DNA from: an uncultured Bacteroidales bacterium
GTDB lineage: Bacteria; Bacteroidota; Bacteroidia; Bacteroidales; UBA932
DNA: 44,776 nucleotides
Direction: 5' to 3'
Assembly (NCBI GenBank): GCA_944323805.1
Contig: CALUTW010000015.1
Span: 1 to 44,776 of the forward strand
The position numbers were made by a program, and so were the translations under genes. Each line of letters starts with the position of its first letter. Within the stretch, counting starts at the first letter, position 1. Below the pieces are notes generated by a model, which ran no database searches, had not been told where the DNA came from, and saw only the letters and a list, made by a program, of their open reading frames with translations. Positions 23,710 to 31,777 of this stretch are shown here, in pieces.

Positions 23710-26316
23710 ATGAAAAGTACGTATTTACTGTTGATTCTTACCATTTTGCCGTTGTCTTTCAGCATGGCCGGACAGTCGATTCCATCATTGCCGGACGATC
23801 CGGCGGTGGTCCGGGGGATACTGCCCGACGGCATAGCATATTATCTGGTCTCCGATACCGGGGATAAGGGGCTTGCCGATTTTGCCCTTGTAAGGAAGGA
23901 CGGCAGCGCCCTGGGATGTGCCCGGATGCTTGATTCTCTTCCGAGATTTTCCGGGAGGTCCCCAAAGGCATTCCTTGCCGGGAACGGGATTTCCCCCGGC
24001 AGGCGCTGGTATGTCCAGGACAGGGATGGTGACGTCGTGCTGAAATTCCGGGATGTCAGGCTGAGGGCAGGAGACCCTGTGGTGGATTCTCTTCTGCTGG
24101 TCTTCTTCGACATCATAGATAGCGACAGGGATTCCGGAGGGGATGCAATCATAATATCGGGGGATATAGACCGGGATGCCATGCTCCGGAAACTCAAGAT
24201 GATGTCCCTGATGATCCCTTCCCGGGAATGGAAGCCGCAGAGACCGGCATATTCATGGAATCCTGTCGATACGGCTGCATATTCCGTATACCCTTCCTCG
24301 AATGCCTCGATGTCGCTTCTGACTGTGGAATACCGCTCCCCGAGGACACCGGAGGAATATATGCCGACTGCCCTCCCGTCTGTCGCCAAGAGGCTGAGCG
24401 ATGAGTTCTCGCATCTGCTCGGGAGGAGGATTGCATGGCAGTGTGAAAATGATTCCATCCTTCTTGCAGGAATGAGGTACAACTATCTGCGGAGTGCAGG
24501 CCATCGCGGAGACGAGGTCTTTTCAATCGTATTGCAGCTCAGGCGCGGGGATGAACTCAGGGCGGCGGAATCTGTAGGCAAGGTGCTTTCCTCGCTGTCT
24601 GCAGAAGGAGCGTCTCCGGAAGAATATTTCGAGGCCAGGTCCGTTGCCTCGCATGCCTTGTACAGGAATATCCACAGGTCATATATACCGAATGACGAGC
24701 AGGTCGAAAGATGCATATCTTCGTTCCTCTACGGGGCGGCTATTGCGGCACCGGAGGGCAAGGCCCGGTTCTATGAGAAGGCTGCGGAGCTTGATTCTGC
24801 CGGACTGTCCCTTTTCAACCATTTCCTGGCGGAGCTTCTTGACAGGTCTTCCAATCTGTCCGTATCATGCCGGACTGCGGATGCTGCGGAAATTCCTGCC
24901 GCAAGCCTTGCGGCTTCATTCGGGAAAGGCTGGGATACTTCCTGCCTCACTCCGGTCCAGGCGTCTTCCGCATCCGAACAGAGCGATACCCTCAGGTTTC
25001 CGGTGCCGGATGAAAAGTGCCGCATAGTCCGTGTCCGGGACAGGATTTTCCCGGGGTGCTCCATGTGGACATTCTCCAACGGGATGAAAGTCGTATACCG
25101 CGAGATGCCGACGGATGGCATGCTGTACTATTCGTTTTCCCTGCGAACAGGATTCTCGTCGATGCGCAACATGAAGAACGGGGAAGGGGCATTTCTGTCC
25201 GACATGCCGTTCCTCTATGACATATGCGGAATCCCGGGGGATGATTTTCTGAATATCCTTGCGGCAAACGGCATCTCCATGACACCGTCCGTCTCCTTGT
25301 CGGGCATGTCCTTTTCCGGCTCGCTTCCTGAAGAGCATGCTTCCCTGCTGATGAAATCGCTCCTTGCGCTTTCCGGAGGGATGTCTTTTGACAGTGAGGA
25401 GGCCTGCAGATATGTCGCTTCAGAGAGACTGCGTCTTACGACAAGGCGGGGAGAGCTGTTCGCCAAGCTCTTTGTCCTTGACAGCCTGATGAACGGCAAC
25501 GACAGGTATTCTGCGTTCAAGTCCACGGAGAACCTGCAGGATGACTTGCCGGAAAGGGCTCTGCAGCTGTTCAGGACAGCTTTTGCAAAAGCCGATGACG
25601 GGGTCCTGATATTTGTCGGGGATATCCCCGGATATGAATTCAAGAAATTCCTCCAGCAGTATATGGGCGGTTTCAGGACAATCAGGCGCAGGGCCTTGAA
25701 GCCGGTGGTCTCATGGAATCCGGTATCGGGGGAATCCACATATATCGTCGAGGGGCAGTTTCCGGGGATAGATGTCCTTATGTCGGCCGACATCCCTTTG
25801 AATCCGGCCAATTTCATGGCGACCCGGATTGTTTCGTTTGCATTGAAGGATGCCCTTACGGAAGTCATGTGCGGCAGCGGGATTACAGCCTCGGTAAAGG
25901 ACATGTTCCTCGCATACCCGTATGAGAAGTTCCAGGTGGCCGTTTCGGTCCTGCCGTCGACGGGGATTGCCGCGTCAGTGGAGACAAGGCCGGATTTCAT
26001 CCAGGTGCTGCTTGACATAAGGTCTGCAGTCGCTGACCTGGCAGACAATCCATTGCCGGAGGACAGGCTTGACCTTTACAGGAAAATGGCTGCTGACAGA
26101 TGGGATTCCCTGCAGGACGACCCGGATTACTGGATAAGCATGATATCCGGAAGATTCGCCGGCGGCAAGGACCTCCAGACAGGATATTCTGCCCGTATCT
26201 CTGCCGTCACGGCATCTGAGGTGCAGGAGATATTCAGGAAAATAGACACCGGAAGCAGGATAGAATATGTTACAAAGAGAAGATATGAAACACGGAGCGA
26301 TAATACAGATAGATGA
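23710..26316 (+). CDS. M16-like (insulinase-fold) protein lacking zinc motif
   Basis: 868-residue exported protein with a signal peptide (residues ~1-20, cleaved near MAGQ). The layout is that of two-halved M16 metallopeptidases: an N-terminal repeat starting GILPDGIAYYLV, and a second repeat beginning with FSNGMKVVYREM at about residue 455. The zinc motif HxxEH should follow the first strand. In its place the sequence reads G-C-A-R-M-L-D-S (R72, D75, S76 in the positions of His, Glu, His), and the second half has LSDMPFL. So it is probably catalytically inactive. Alternative: a substrate-binding subunit of an M16 partner encoded elsewhere. It starts at 23710 after the -7 element and overlaps DUF3109 by 32 bases. 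Confidence 0.75.
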   Translation: MKSTYLLLILTILPLSFSMAGQSIPSLPDDPAVVRGILPDGIAYYLVSDTGDKGLADFALVRKDGSALGCARMLDSLPRFSGRSPKAFLAGNGISPGRRWYVQDRDGDVVLKFRDVRLRAGDPVVDSLLLVFFDIIDSDRDSGGDAIIISGDIDRDAMLRKLKMMSLMIPSREWKPQRPAYSWNPVDTAAYSVYPSSNASMSLLTVEYRSPRTPEEYMPTALPSVAKRLSDEFSHLLGRRIAWQCENDSILLAGMRYNYLRSAGHRGDEVFSIVLQLRRGDELRAAESVGKVLSSLSAEGASPEEYFEARSVASHALYRNIHRSYIPNDEQVERCISSFLYGAAIAAPEGKARFYEKAAELDSAGLSLFNHFLAELLDRSSNLSVSCRTADAAEIPAASLAASFGKGWDTSCLTPVQASSASEQSDTLRFPVPDEKCRIVRVRDRIFPGCSMWTFSNGMKVVYREMPTDGMLYYSFSLRTGFSSMRNMKNGEGAFLSDMPFLYDICGIPGDDFLNILAANGISMTPSVSLSGMSFSGSLPEEHASLLMKSLLALSGGMSFDSEEACRYVASERLRLTTRRGELFAKLFVLDSLMNGNDRYSAFKSTENLQDDLPERALQLFRTAFAKADDGVLIFVGDIPGYEFKKFLQQYMGGFRTIRRRALKPVVSWNPVSGESTYIVEGQFPGIDVLMSADIPLNPANFMATRIVSFALKDALTEVMCGSGITASVKDMFLAYPYEKFQVAVSVLPSTGIAASVETRPDFIQVLLDIRSAVADLADNPLPEDRLDLYRKMAADRWDSLQDDPDYWISMISGRFAGGKDLQTGYSARISAVTASEVQEIFRKIDTGSRIEYVTKRRYETRSDNTDR

Positions 26317-26875
26317 CTGTCTTGTCTCGGAGGATATCCTTACCGAGTATTTTTCTTGCGACTACGGGAAATGCCGGGGTTGCTGCTGCATAATCGGCGA
26401 CAGCGGTGCGCCTCTCCATGAAAGCGAACTCGAGGCCATAGAGAAGAACTATCCTGTCTTTTCCGCGATGATGCGTCCGCAGGGCAGGGAGGCGGTAGCT
26501 GCAAAAGGGTTCTTCGAGGTGGATACGGACGGGGATGTCGTGACGCCCCTTGTCCCTGGAAGCGAGGAATGCGCCTATACCTGTTTTGACGGGGACGGGA
26601 ACTGCTTCTGTGCAATGGAGAAATGCTGGTTCCAGGGAAACGGGGATTTCAGGAAGCCGATTTCATGCTGGCTGTATCCCATACGTGTCTCCGAACTGAG
26701 CAACGGGATGAAAGCCCTGAATCTGCACAGGTGGGATATATGCAGGGATGCCTTTGAGAAGGGCAGAAAAGAAAAGGTCCGCGTATATGAATTCCTACGC
26801 GAACCTATAGAACGTTTTTTCGGCAAGGATTTTTATTCGGCGCTCTGTGAGGCATCCAGGATCCTGACAGCCTGA
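26285..26875 (+). CDS. DUF3109 family cysteine-rich protein
   Basis: 196-residue soluble protein matching the DUF3109/YkgJ-like pattern: the N-terminal CDYGKCRGCCCIIGDSGAPL with clustered cysteines, then YTCFDGDGNCFCAMEKCW and the C-terminal RKPISCWLYPIRVSE and DICRDAF. The cysteines probably bind zinc or an iron-sulfur cluster; the function is unknown. The ATG at 26285 overlaps the end of the M16-like gene by 32 bases, making translational coupling likely. A start at 26267 is also possible. Its 3' end overlaps the convergent DUF2007 gene by 43 bases. Confidence 0.85.
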   Translation: MKHGAIIQIDDCLVSEDILTEYFSCDYGKCRGCCCIIGDSGAPLHESELEAIEKNYPVFSAMMRPQGREAVAAKGFFEVDTDGDVVTPLVPGSEECAYTCFDGDGNCFCAMEKCWFQGNGDFRKPISCWLYPIRVSELSNGMKALNLHRWDICRDAFEKGRKEKVRVYEFLREPIERFFGKDFYSALCEASRILTA

Positions 26876-27054
26876 TCGTAGTCTGCCGCATTGACCTTCA
26901 GTTCAATGTTGTCTTCCACGGCATTTATCATCGGATAGCTTGATGTCTCGCCGAAGATTGCCGACTCTATGCCGCAGTCTTTCAGCTTTGTCTGTGCGAT
27001 GCTTGCCCTCATCGGGTCATCGAATTTTGCAACTGTCTTCAAACTTTCGTCCAT
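26833..27054 (-). CDS. DUF2007 small protein
   Basis: 73-residue cytosolic protein with a ferredoxin-like fold expected from its pattern: VAKFDDPMRASIAQTKLKDCGIESAI then IELKVNAADYDQAVRILD. DUF2007 proteins are described as putative signal-transducing, but no role is established. It lies 12 bases downstream of the membrane-protein gene on the same strand, so both probably share a transcript. Its 3' end overlaps the convergent DUF3109 gene by 43 bases. Confidence 0.8.
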   Translation of the reverse strand: MDESLKTVAKFDDPMRASIAQTKLKDCGIESAIFGETSSYPMINAVEDNIELKVNAADYDQAVRILDASQSAE

Positions 27055-27066
27055 GATTCTGCTGTT

Positions 27067-27540
27067 TTATTGGTTGGACATGTTATTGTTGAGCCTGTGC
27101 TCAAGGCCGGAGGCTATTCTTGTGACATCTTTCCGGAGACCTTCCACAATGACTCCGTCAGCCGTTGCCGTAAATGTAATCCTGTCCTCGAACATCCTTG
27201 ACAGTCTGCTGGCCGTGCTCCTGTGCCGGAATGTCATGGTCCCGTCGGCTGCCGTTTCAGGAATATATCCAAGTGCTTCCATGTAGTCCCGGACCGTCCC
27301 GTTGTCCGGCATCTTCCCGTCTTCGGTGGCTACCGGCATTGCCGCAAAGCCGACTTTCGGATATATTGCAGCCACGGCCGCAAAGACCAGGGCTATTTTC
27401 CACAGCGCCCCGTATCCTCCGCGGAACATCGCTTCCATATTTCCGCCTGATGTCCCTGTGAAGATGAGGACCAGCATTATAACGGCAAAAAAGATGATGA
27501 GCCAGAAGAAGTATTTTATGCTGCGGACCAGATATCTCAT
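27067..27540 (-). CDS. Small membrane protein of unknown function
   Basis: 157 residues from the ATG at 27540 (MRYLVRSIKYFF). Two hydrophobic segments are visible: residues ~9-27 (WLIIFFAVIMLVLIF) and ~45-62 (ALVFAAVAAIYPKVGFA). They are followed by a C-terminal cytosolic domain of about 90 residues with mixed alpha/beta character (VRDYMEALGYIP, DRITFTATADGVIVEGLR, RIASGLEHRLN). I do not recognise the family. The ORF reaches 27576 but that is upstream of the -7 element at 27563-27570. Operon with DUF2007. Confidence 0.75.
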   Translation of the reverse strand: MRYLVRSIKYFFWLIIFFAVIMLVLIFTGTSGGNMEAMFRGGYGALWKIALVFAAVAAIYPKVGFAAMPVATEDGKMPDNGTVRDYMEALGYIPETAADGTMTFRHRSTASRLSRMFEDRITFTATADGVIVEGLRKDVTRIASGLEHRLNNNMSNQ

Positions 27541-27562
27541 TGCGATATGTTTGTGTATAGAA

Positions 27563-27570
27563 CAAATATA
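27563..27570 (-). promoter_or_regulatory. -7 element for the 27540 membrane-protein operon
   Basis: TATATTTG on the minus strand, 22 bases before the ATG at 27540. No TTTG at the -33 position. It is 22 bases from the divergent -7 element at 27593-27600. Confidence 0.5.
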
Positions 27571-27592
27571 CAACAAATCCCGGATTTTTATT

Positions 27593-27600
27593 TATTTTTG
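27593..27600 (+). promoter_or_regulatory. -7 element for the 27636-hemW operon
   Basis: TATTTTTG, 35 bases before the ATG at 27636. The -33 position carries no TTTG and overlaps the minus-strand -7 element. Confidence 0.5.
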
Positions 27601-27635
27601 CAATCAGAAACTTAATAAATCATAAAGGAATTACC

Positions 27636-28535
27636 ATGGAAGAAAAAAAGACAGGGGTAGAGAAAGTGCAGCCCCAGGACGGAAGTCCGAAGAAAGTAAT
27701 GTATGCGCTTACTGCGGTTGCTGTTATCCTGGCTGCGGCCCTTGCGTATATATGGATAAGCAAGGCATCCCTTGTCAATGAGCTTAATCTTGAGAAAGAG
27801 GACCTTACAGCGCAGATGATTGCTCTGCAGAATGATTATGCGACCCTTTCATCCGATTATGACAGCATCAACATGCAGCTTGATTCATCACGGGAGGAGG
27901 TTTCTCAGCTTATTGACAGGATCAAGAGGACTGATGCCACCAACAGGGCAAAGATCAGACAGTACGAGAAAGAGCTCGGGACTCTCAGGAGCATAATGAA
28001 GAGCTATATCTACCAGATAGACTCCCTCAATACACTTAATCAGAAGCTGACTGCCGATGCTGCCGCTGCGCGCAGGGAGGCTGCTGAAAGCCGCAGGCAG
28101 TCCGAGGAGCTCAGCAAGACAGTAGAGAACCTTTCGGACCAGGTAGCCGTAGGTGCAGTTGTAAAGGGACGCGGAATCAGGCTTGATGCATATAATGCAT
28201 CCAATAAGATCACTGACAGGAGCAGCAGGGTCGTACGTCTCATGACGACACTGAGCCTTGTGGAGAACGAGCTTGCGCCGAAAGGCCCGATGAGAGTATA
28301 TATCAGGGTCAAGGGTCCGGACGGGACTCTCCTTACGAATGCCGACCAGAGGACGTTCGAGCTCGACGGCGAGCCTATGGTATGTTCGGCATCAAGAGAG
28401 GTCGACTATCAGGGCCAGGAAGTGGAGATGAGCATATATCTCAATGATATAGAGGACTATGTAAAGGGAATCTATACCGTTGACGTCTATACTGAAAAGG
28501 CACTTCTCGGTTCTGCAGAGCTGATGCTCCGCTAA
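27636..28535 (+). CDS. Membrane-anchored coiled-coil protein
   Basis: 299 residues. A short charged cytosolic N-terminus precedes one transmembrane segment (residues ~22-41, VMYALTAVAVILAAALAYIW). A long coiled coil follows (residues ~44-170, heptads of Leu/Ile with many Glu, Gln, Arg and Ala). A beta-rich C-terminal domain of about 120 residues starts near VAVGAVVKGRGIRLDAY. The topology suggests a periplasmic domain held away from the inner membrane by the coiled coil. Homologues may be labelled chromosome-partitioning proteins, but there is no Walker ATPase motif here, so I treat the function as unknown. The 11-base gap to hemW suggests co-transcription. Confidence 0.8.
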   Translation: MEEKKTGVEKVQPQDGSPKKVMYALTAVAVILAAALAYIWISKASLVNELNLEKEDLTAQMIALQNDYATLSSDYDSINMQLDSSREEVSQLIDRIKRTDATNRAKIRQYEKELGTLRSIMKSYIYQIDSLNTLNQKLTADAAAARREAAESRRQSEELSKTVENLSDQVAVGAVVKGRGIRLDAYNASNKITDRSSRVVRLMTTLSLVENELAPKGPMRVYIRVKGPDGTLLTNADQRTFELDGEPMVCSASREVDYQGQEVEMSIYLNDIEDYVKGIYTVDVYTEKALLGSAELMLR

Positions 28536-28546
28536 TCATAAGGATT

Positions 28547-29785
28547 GTGATATATATCCATATCCCTTATTGCGGCAGTTTCTGTACATACTGCGGATTC
28601 TATTCCGAGACGGCGACAGGGGCCGGCTGCGGCATCAATGATTATGTGGAGGCCCTGTGCACTGAGATTGCCGGCAGGAGGGCAGAACTGTCGGAGCCAC
28701 ACGAAAGGGATACATTGTATATAGGAGGCGGCACCCCATCGGTGCTGCCTCTTTCTGCATTGAAGAGGATTGTCTCCGCATTGCGGGAAGCAGGCGCGGG
28801 GGCCGATTATGAGGAATTCACAGTCGAAGTAAATCCTGAGGACATACTGGAAAAAGGGCAGGGATATGCCGAAGGTCTGCTTGAGGCCGGTGTGAACAGG
28901 ATCAGCATGGGAGTCCAGTCGCTGGACGACAGGATACTGGGATGGATGAACAGGCGGCATGATGCGGATGGATCTGCAAAAGCATACCGGATATTGAGGG
29001 ATGCCGGATTCCGCAATATAAGCATAGACCTGATATTCGGCATCTCGATGCTTGAGGACAAAGTATGGTCCAGGACACTTGACGGAGTCCTTGACGGTCT
29101 GGGCACGGGGACGCCTCCTGAACATATCTCTGCCTACCAGCTCTCGGTAGAGCCTGACAGTGCCCTTGCCTCGATGCGGGACAGAGGCCTGTATGAAGAG
29201 GCTTCCGACAGCTTGTGCGAAGGGCAGTATGCGGAATTGTGCAGCAGGCTTGCTTCAGCCGGATACCGCCATTATGAAATATCCAATTTCTCCCTGCCGG
29301 GATATGAGGCGCGTCACAACAGCGGATACTGGTATCACATCCCGTATACAGGGCTTGGCCCCGGGGCGCACTCCCTTGATATAGGTTCCTGTTGTCCGGA
29401 AGCCCCGTCTGCAGGCCAAGGCGGGCGGAATGTCTTCCGGCGGTCCTGGAACATTGCGGATGTCAGAGCCTATTGTGCTGCAGCCCATGACGGGGATTTC
29501 TCTCCTGTACGGGAATCCGAGACATTGTCTGCCCGTCAGGTTGATATGGAGAGGATAATGCTTGCCCTCAGGACCGATGAAGGCATTGAGGAAAGTTTCC
29601 TGAGAAAGACATGTGCCAAGAATGCCCTGGATGCCGCGATTGCTGCGGGTACCCTGGTCGAAACGCATCTGTCCTGGCATGGCAGGCGGCTCATGGGCAA
29701 TGGTCAGGTAAAATCATGCCCGCGCCTGCGTATCCCCGAGAAATATTTCTTTGTCTCGGACAATATCATTTCGGATATCGTCTGA
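28547..29785 (+). CDS. hemW: Radical SAM heme chaperone HemW
   Basis: 412-residue radical SAM protein of the HemN/HemW group. The Fe-S cluster motif is C9-GSF-C13-TY-C16, followed by GGGTPSVL and EVNPEDI. The N-terminus is short, without the extra residues of the oxygen-independent coproporphyrinogen oxidase HemN, so the heme-trafficking HemW is the better call. The C-terminal HemN_C-type domain is present (RLMGNGQVKSC and beyond). It starts with GTG at 28547, the only start that keeps the Fe-S motif at the usual distance from the N-terminus. Downstream in an operon with the coiled-coil gene. Confidence 0.9.
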   Translation: MIYIHIPYCGSFCTYCGFYSETATGAGCGINDYVEALCTEIAGRRAELSEPHERDTLYIGGGTPSVLPLSALKRIVSALREAGAGADYEEFTVEVNPEDILEKGQGYAEGLLEAGVNRISMGVQSLDDRILGWMNRRHDADGSAKAYRILRDAGFRNISIDLIFGISMLEDKVWSRTLDGVLDGLGTGTPPEHISAYQLSVEPDSALASMRDRGLYEEASDSLCEGQYAELCSRLASAGYRHYEISNFSLPGYEARHNSGYWYHIPYTGLGPGAHSLDIGSCCPEAPSAGQGGRNVFRRSWNIADVRAYCAAAHDGDFSPVRESETLSARQVDMERIMLALRTDEGIEESFLRKTCAKNALDAAIAAGTLVETHLSWHGRRLMGNGQVKSCPRLRIPEKYFFVSDNIISDIV

Positions 29786-29856
29786 TTCCGGGCGATTTGT
29801 TCCGATACTCTGTAAAAATAGCTAATTTTACAGCCATAACAGCAATATCTATCAAT

Positions 29857-31677
29857 ATGTCCGATATACATTATTGCAGGGTCGGGTCTTTGCGCCGCCT
29901 GATGCAGGACAGGGGCTGGGATGCCGTTGTAGTATCGAGTTCCGACCCGCATGGAAGCGAATATCCTGCACCCAGATGGAAGCAGGTTGAGTGGCTGTCG
30001 GGATTTACAGGAGAGTCAGGGGACCTTGTCGTCACAATGGACCATGCCGGGCTCTGGACTGACTCCAGATATTTCATCCAGGCAGTGAACGAGCTTGACG
30101 GGAGCGGAATCGTGCTACACAGGACACGGGTTCCGGATGCCGTCGGGATTCCGGAATGGCTTGCCGGAATGGCATCCGGCCATGCTGTAACGGTGGCGCT
30201 TGACGGCAGGTGCTTTTCGGAGGAATATGTCCGGGAAATAGAGTCTGCAGAAGGCATCGTCATCGAGGATGTCCCGGATATGTTCGACATGATATGGACG
30301 GACAGGCCCGGGGTCCCGAGTTCTCCGCTCATTACCCTCGATGACGGGACCACCGGAGAGTCCCGTATACAGAAGCTGTCATGGCTCAGGAAGTTCCTCC
30401 TGAAGAACGGCTGTGACTGCATGCTGCTCTCCTCCCTTGATGAGATTGCATGGCTGCTGAACGTGAGGGGCAATGATATCGAATACAATCCTCTGGTCGT
30501 GTCATATCTTCTCGTGACCATGGATGAGGTATACTGGTATGTCCGCAAGGACTCGTCCTCTCCTGAGGACCCGGACACCGTCGACAGTGTGGCGGAAGTG
30601 AGGGCTGACGGCGTGCGTATCTGCCGGTATGATGACCTGGCAGACGGAATAGGCTTCCTGTCGGATGACGGCCGTGAACCGATGAGACTTTATTTTGACC
30701 CCTCATCTGTCAATTTCAATGTCTCCTGCCTTCTCCGGCAGGCGTTCGGGGAAGACAATATCGTGACCGGTCAGTCCCCGGTAATTCTGCGCAAGGCTGT
30801 CAAGAACGGCTGTGAGATAGCCGGGATGCGTGAGGCCTGCCAGTATGACGGTGTGGCAATGGAGCGGTTCCTTTTCTGGCTTGAGACATCGGTAAGGGCC
30901 GGGGAGGAAATTTCGGAGTGGGATGCTTCACTTAAGCTGACATCCCTCAGGGCTCGGATACCGGGATACCGGGGTAACAGCTTCGGGAATATTTCCGCAT
31001 ATGGGGAAAATGCCGCATTACCGCATTACAGCACGTCTCCGTCGGATTCCTCCCGCATATATCCCCGCGGGCTCTATCTTGTCGATTCCGGCGGACAGTA
31101 CATATTCGGCACGACTGACATTACCCGCACCGTACCGATGGGAGAATGTTCGGACCTTGAAAAGGAAGACTATACCCTTGTCCTCAAGGGCATGATAGGG
31201 CTTGCCTCGGCCGTGTTCCCGGGCGGGACGGCCGGCTGTCATCTGGATGTGCTTGCGAGGAATCCGCTATGGCAGCAGATGCGGAATTTCGGGCACGGGA
31301 CAGGACATGGGGTAGGGTTCTATCTCTGCGTGCATGAGGGACCGCAGGATATCAGGCAGAACTTCAACACGCAGCCTCTCCTTCCCGGGATGATAACTTC
31401 AGACGAGCCGGGAATCTACAGGGAAGGCCTGCACGGGGTCCGGCATGAGAACCTGCTGCTCTGTACCGGGGCAGGACATAACCAGTTCGGGGAGTGGCTG
31501 AAATTCGAGACATTGACACTGTGCCATATAGATACATCCCCTGTAGTGCGGTCCCTGTTGACGGATTCCGAGGCGGAATGGCTCAACAGCTATAACCGTC
31601 ATGTCTATGAGGCCCTTTCTCCAGAGCTGGAGCCTGAGATATCGGAATGGCTGCGGTCCAAGACCCGTCCGATATAG
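29857..31677 (+). CDS. pepP: Aminopeptidase P (Xaa-Pro aminopeptidase)
   Basis: 606-residue M24B metallopeptidase that removes N-terminal residues preceding proline. The start at 29857 (MSDIHYCRVGSLRR) gives the three-part APP layout: two creatinase-like N-terminal domains and a C-terminal pita-bread domain. Metal ligands are visible in DSGGQYIFGTTDITR (two Asp), HGTGHGVGF (His), SDEPGIY (Glu) and HENLLLC (Glu). Long (about 600-residue) aminopeptidase Ps of this kind are common in Bacteroidota. No signal peptide, so cytosolic. The ORF extends to 29611, inside hemW, but the N-terminal match starts at 29857. A TTTG (29796) and a partial -7 box (TAATTTTA, 29823) may be a promoter; they are weak. 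Confidence 0.92.
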   Translation: MSDIHYCRVGSLRRLMQDRGWDAVVVSSSDPHGSEYPAPRWKQVEWLSGFTGESGDLVVTMDHAGLWTDSRYFIQAVNELDGSGIVLHRTRVPDAVGIPEWLAGMASGHAVTVALDGRCFSEEYVREIESAEGIVIEDVPDMFDMIWTDRPGVPSSPLITLDDGTTGESRIQKLSWLRKFLLKNGCDCMLLSSLDEIAWLLNVRGNDIEYNPLVVSYLLVTMDEVYWYVRKDSSSPEDPDTVDSVAEVRADGVRICRYDDLADGIGFLSDDGREPMRLYFDPSSVNFNVSCLLRQAFGEDNIVTGQSPVILRKAVKNGCEIAGMREACQYDGVAMERFLFWLETSVRAGEEISEWDASLKLTSLRARIPGYRGNSFGNISAYGENAALPHYSTSPSDSSRIYPRGLYLVDSGGQYIFGTTDITRTVPMGECSDLEKEDYTLVLKGMIGLASAVFPGGTAGCHLDVLARNPLWQQMRNFGHGTGHGVGFYLCVHEGPQDIRQNFNTQPLLPGMITSDEPGIYREGLHGVRHENLLLCTGAGHNQFGEWLKFETLTLCHIDTSPVVRSLLTDSEAEWLNSYNRHVYEALSPELEPEISEWLRSKTRPI

Positions 31678-31719
31678 CGGGCGGTCTCCGTCCCGGTTCA
31701 ACATGAAGACAATAAAAGA

Positions 31720-31748
31720 AGCCGGCTCAAAAGAATTTTGAACCGGCT
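31720..31748. terminator. Bidirectional terminator between pepP and sdhC
   Basis: A 13-position stem (31720-31732 with 31736-31748, loop GAA) with one mismatch on the plus strand that becomes a G-U wobble on the minus strand. It is followed by ATATTTTG on the plus strand and TTCTTTTATT on the minus strand. It can stop both pepP and sdhC transcription. Confidence 0.75.
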
Positions 31749-31777
31749 ATATTTTGTTGATTAACAGGTCTTCCGTA

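Noticed and set aside
25215..26048. 277-codon minus-strand frame opposite the M16-like gene
   Set aside because: No motifs, no promoter; a shadow of the gene on the other strand.
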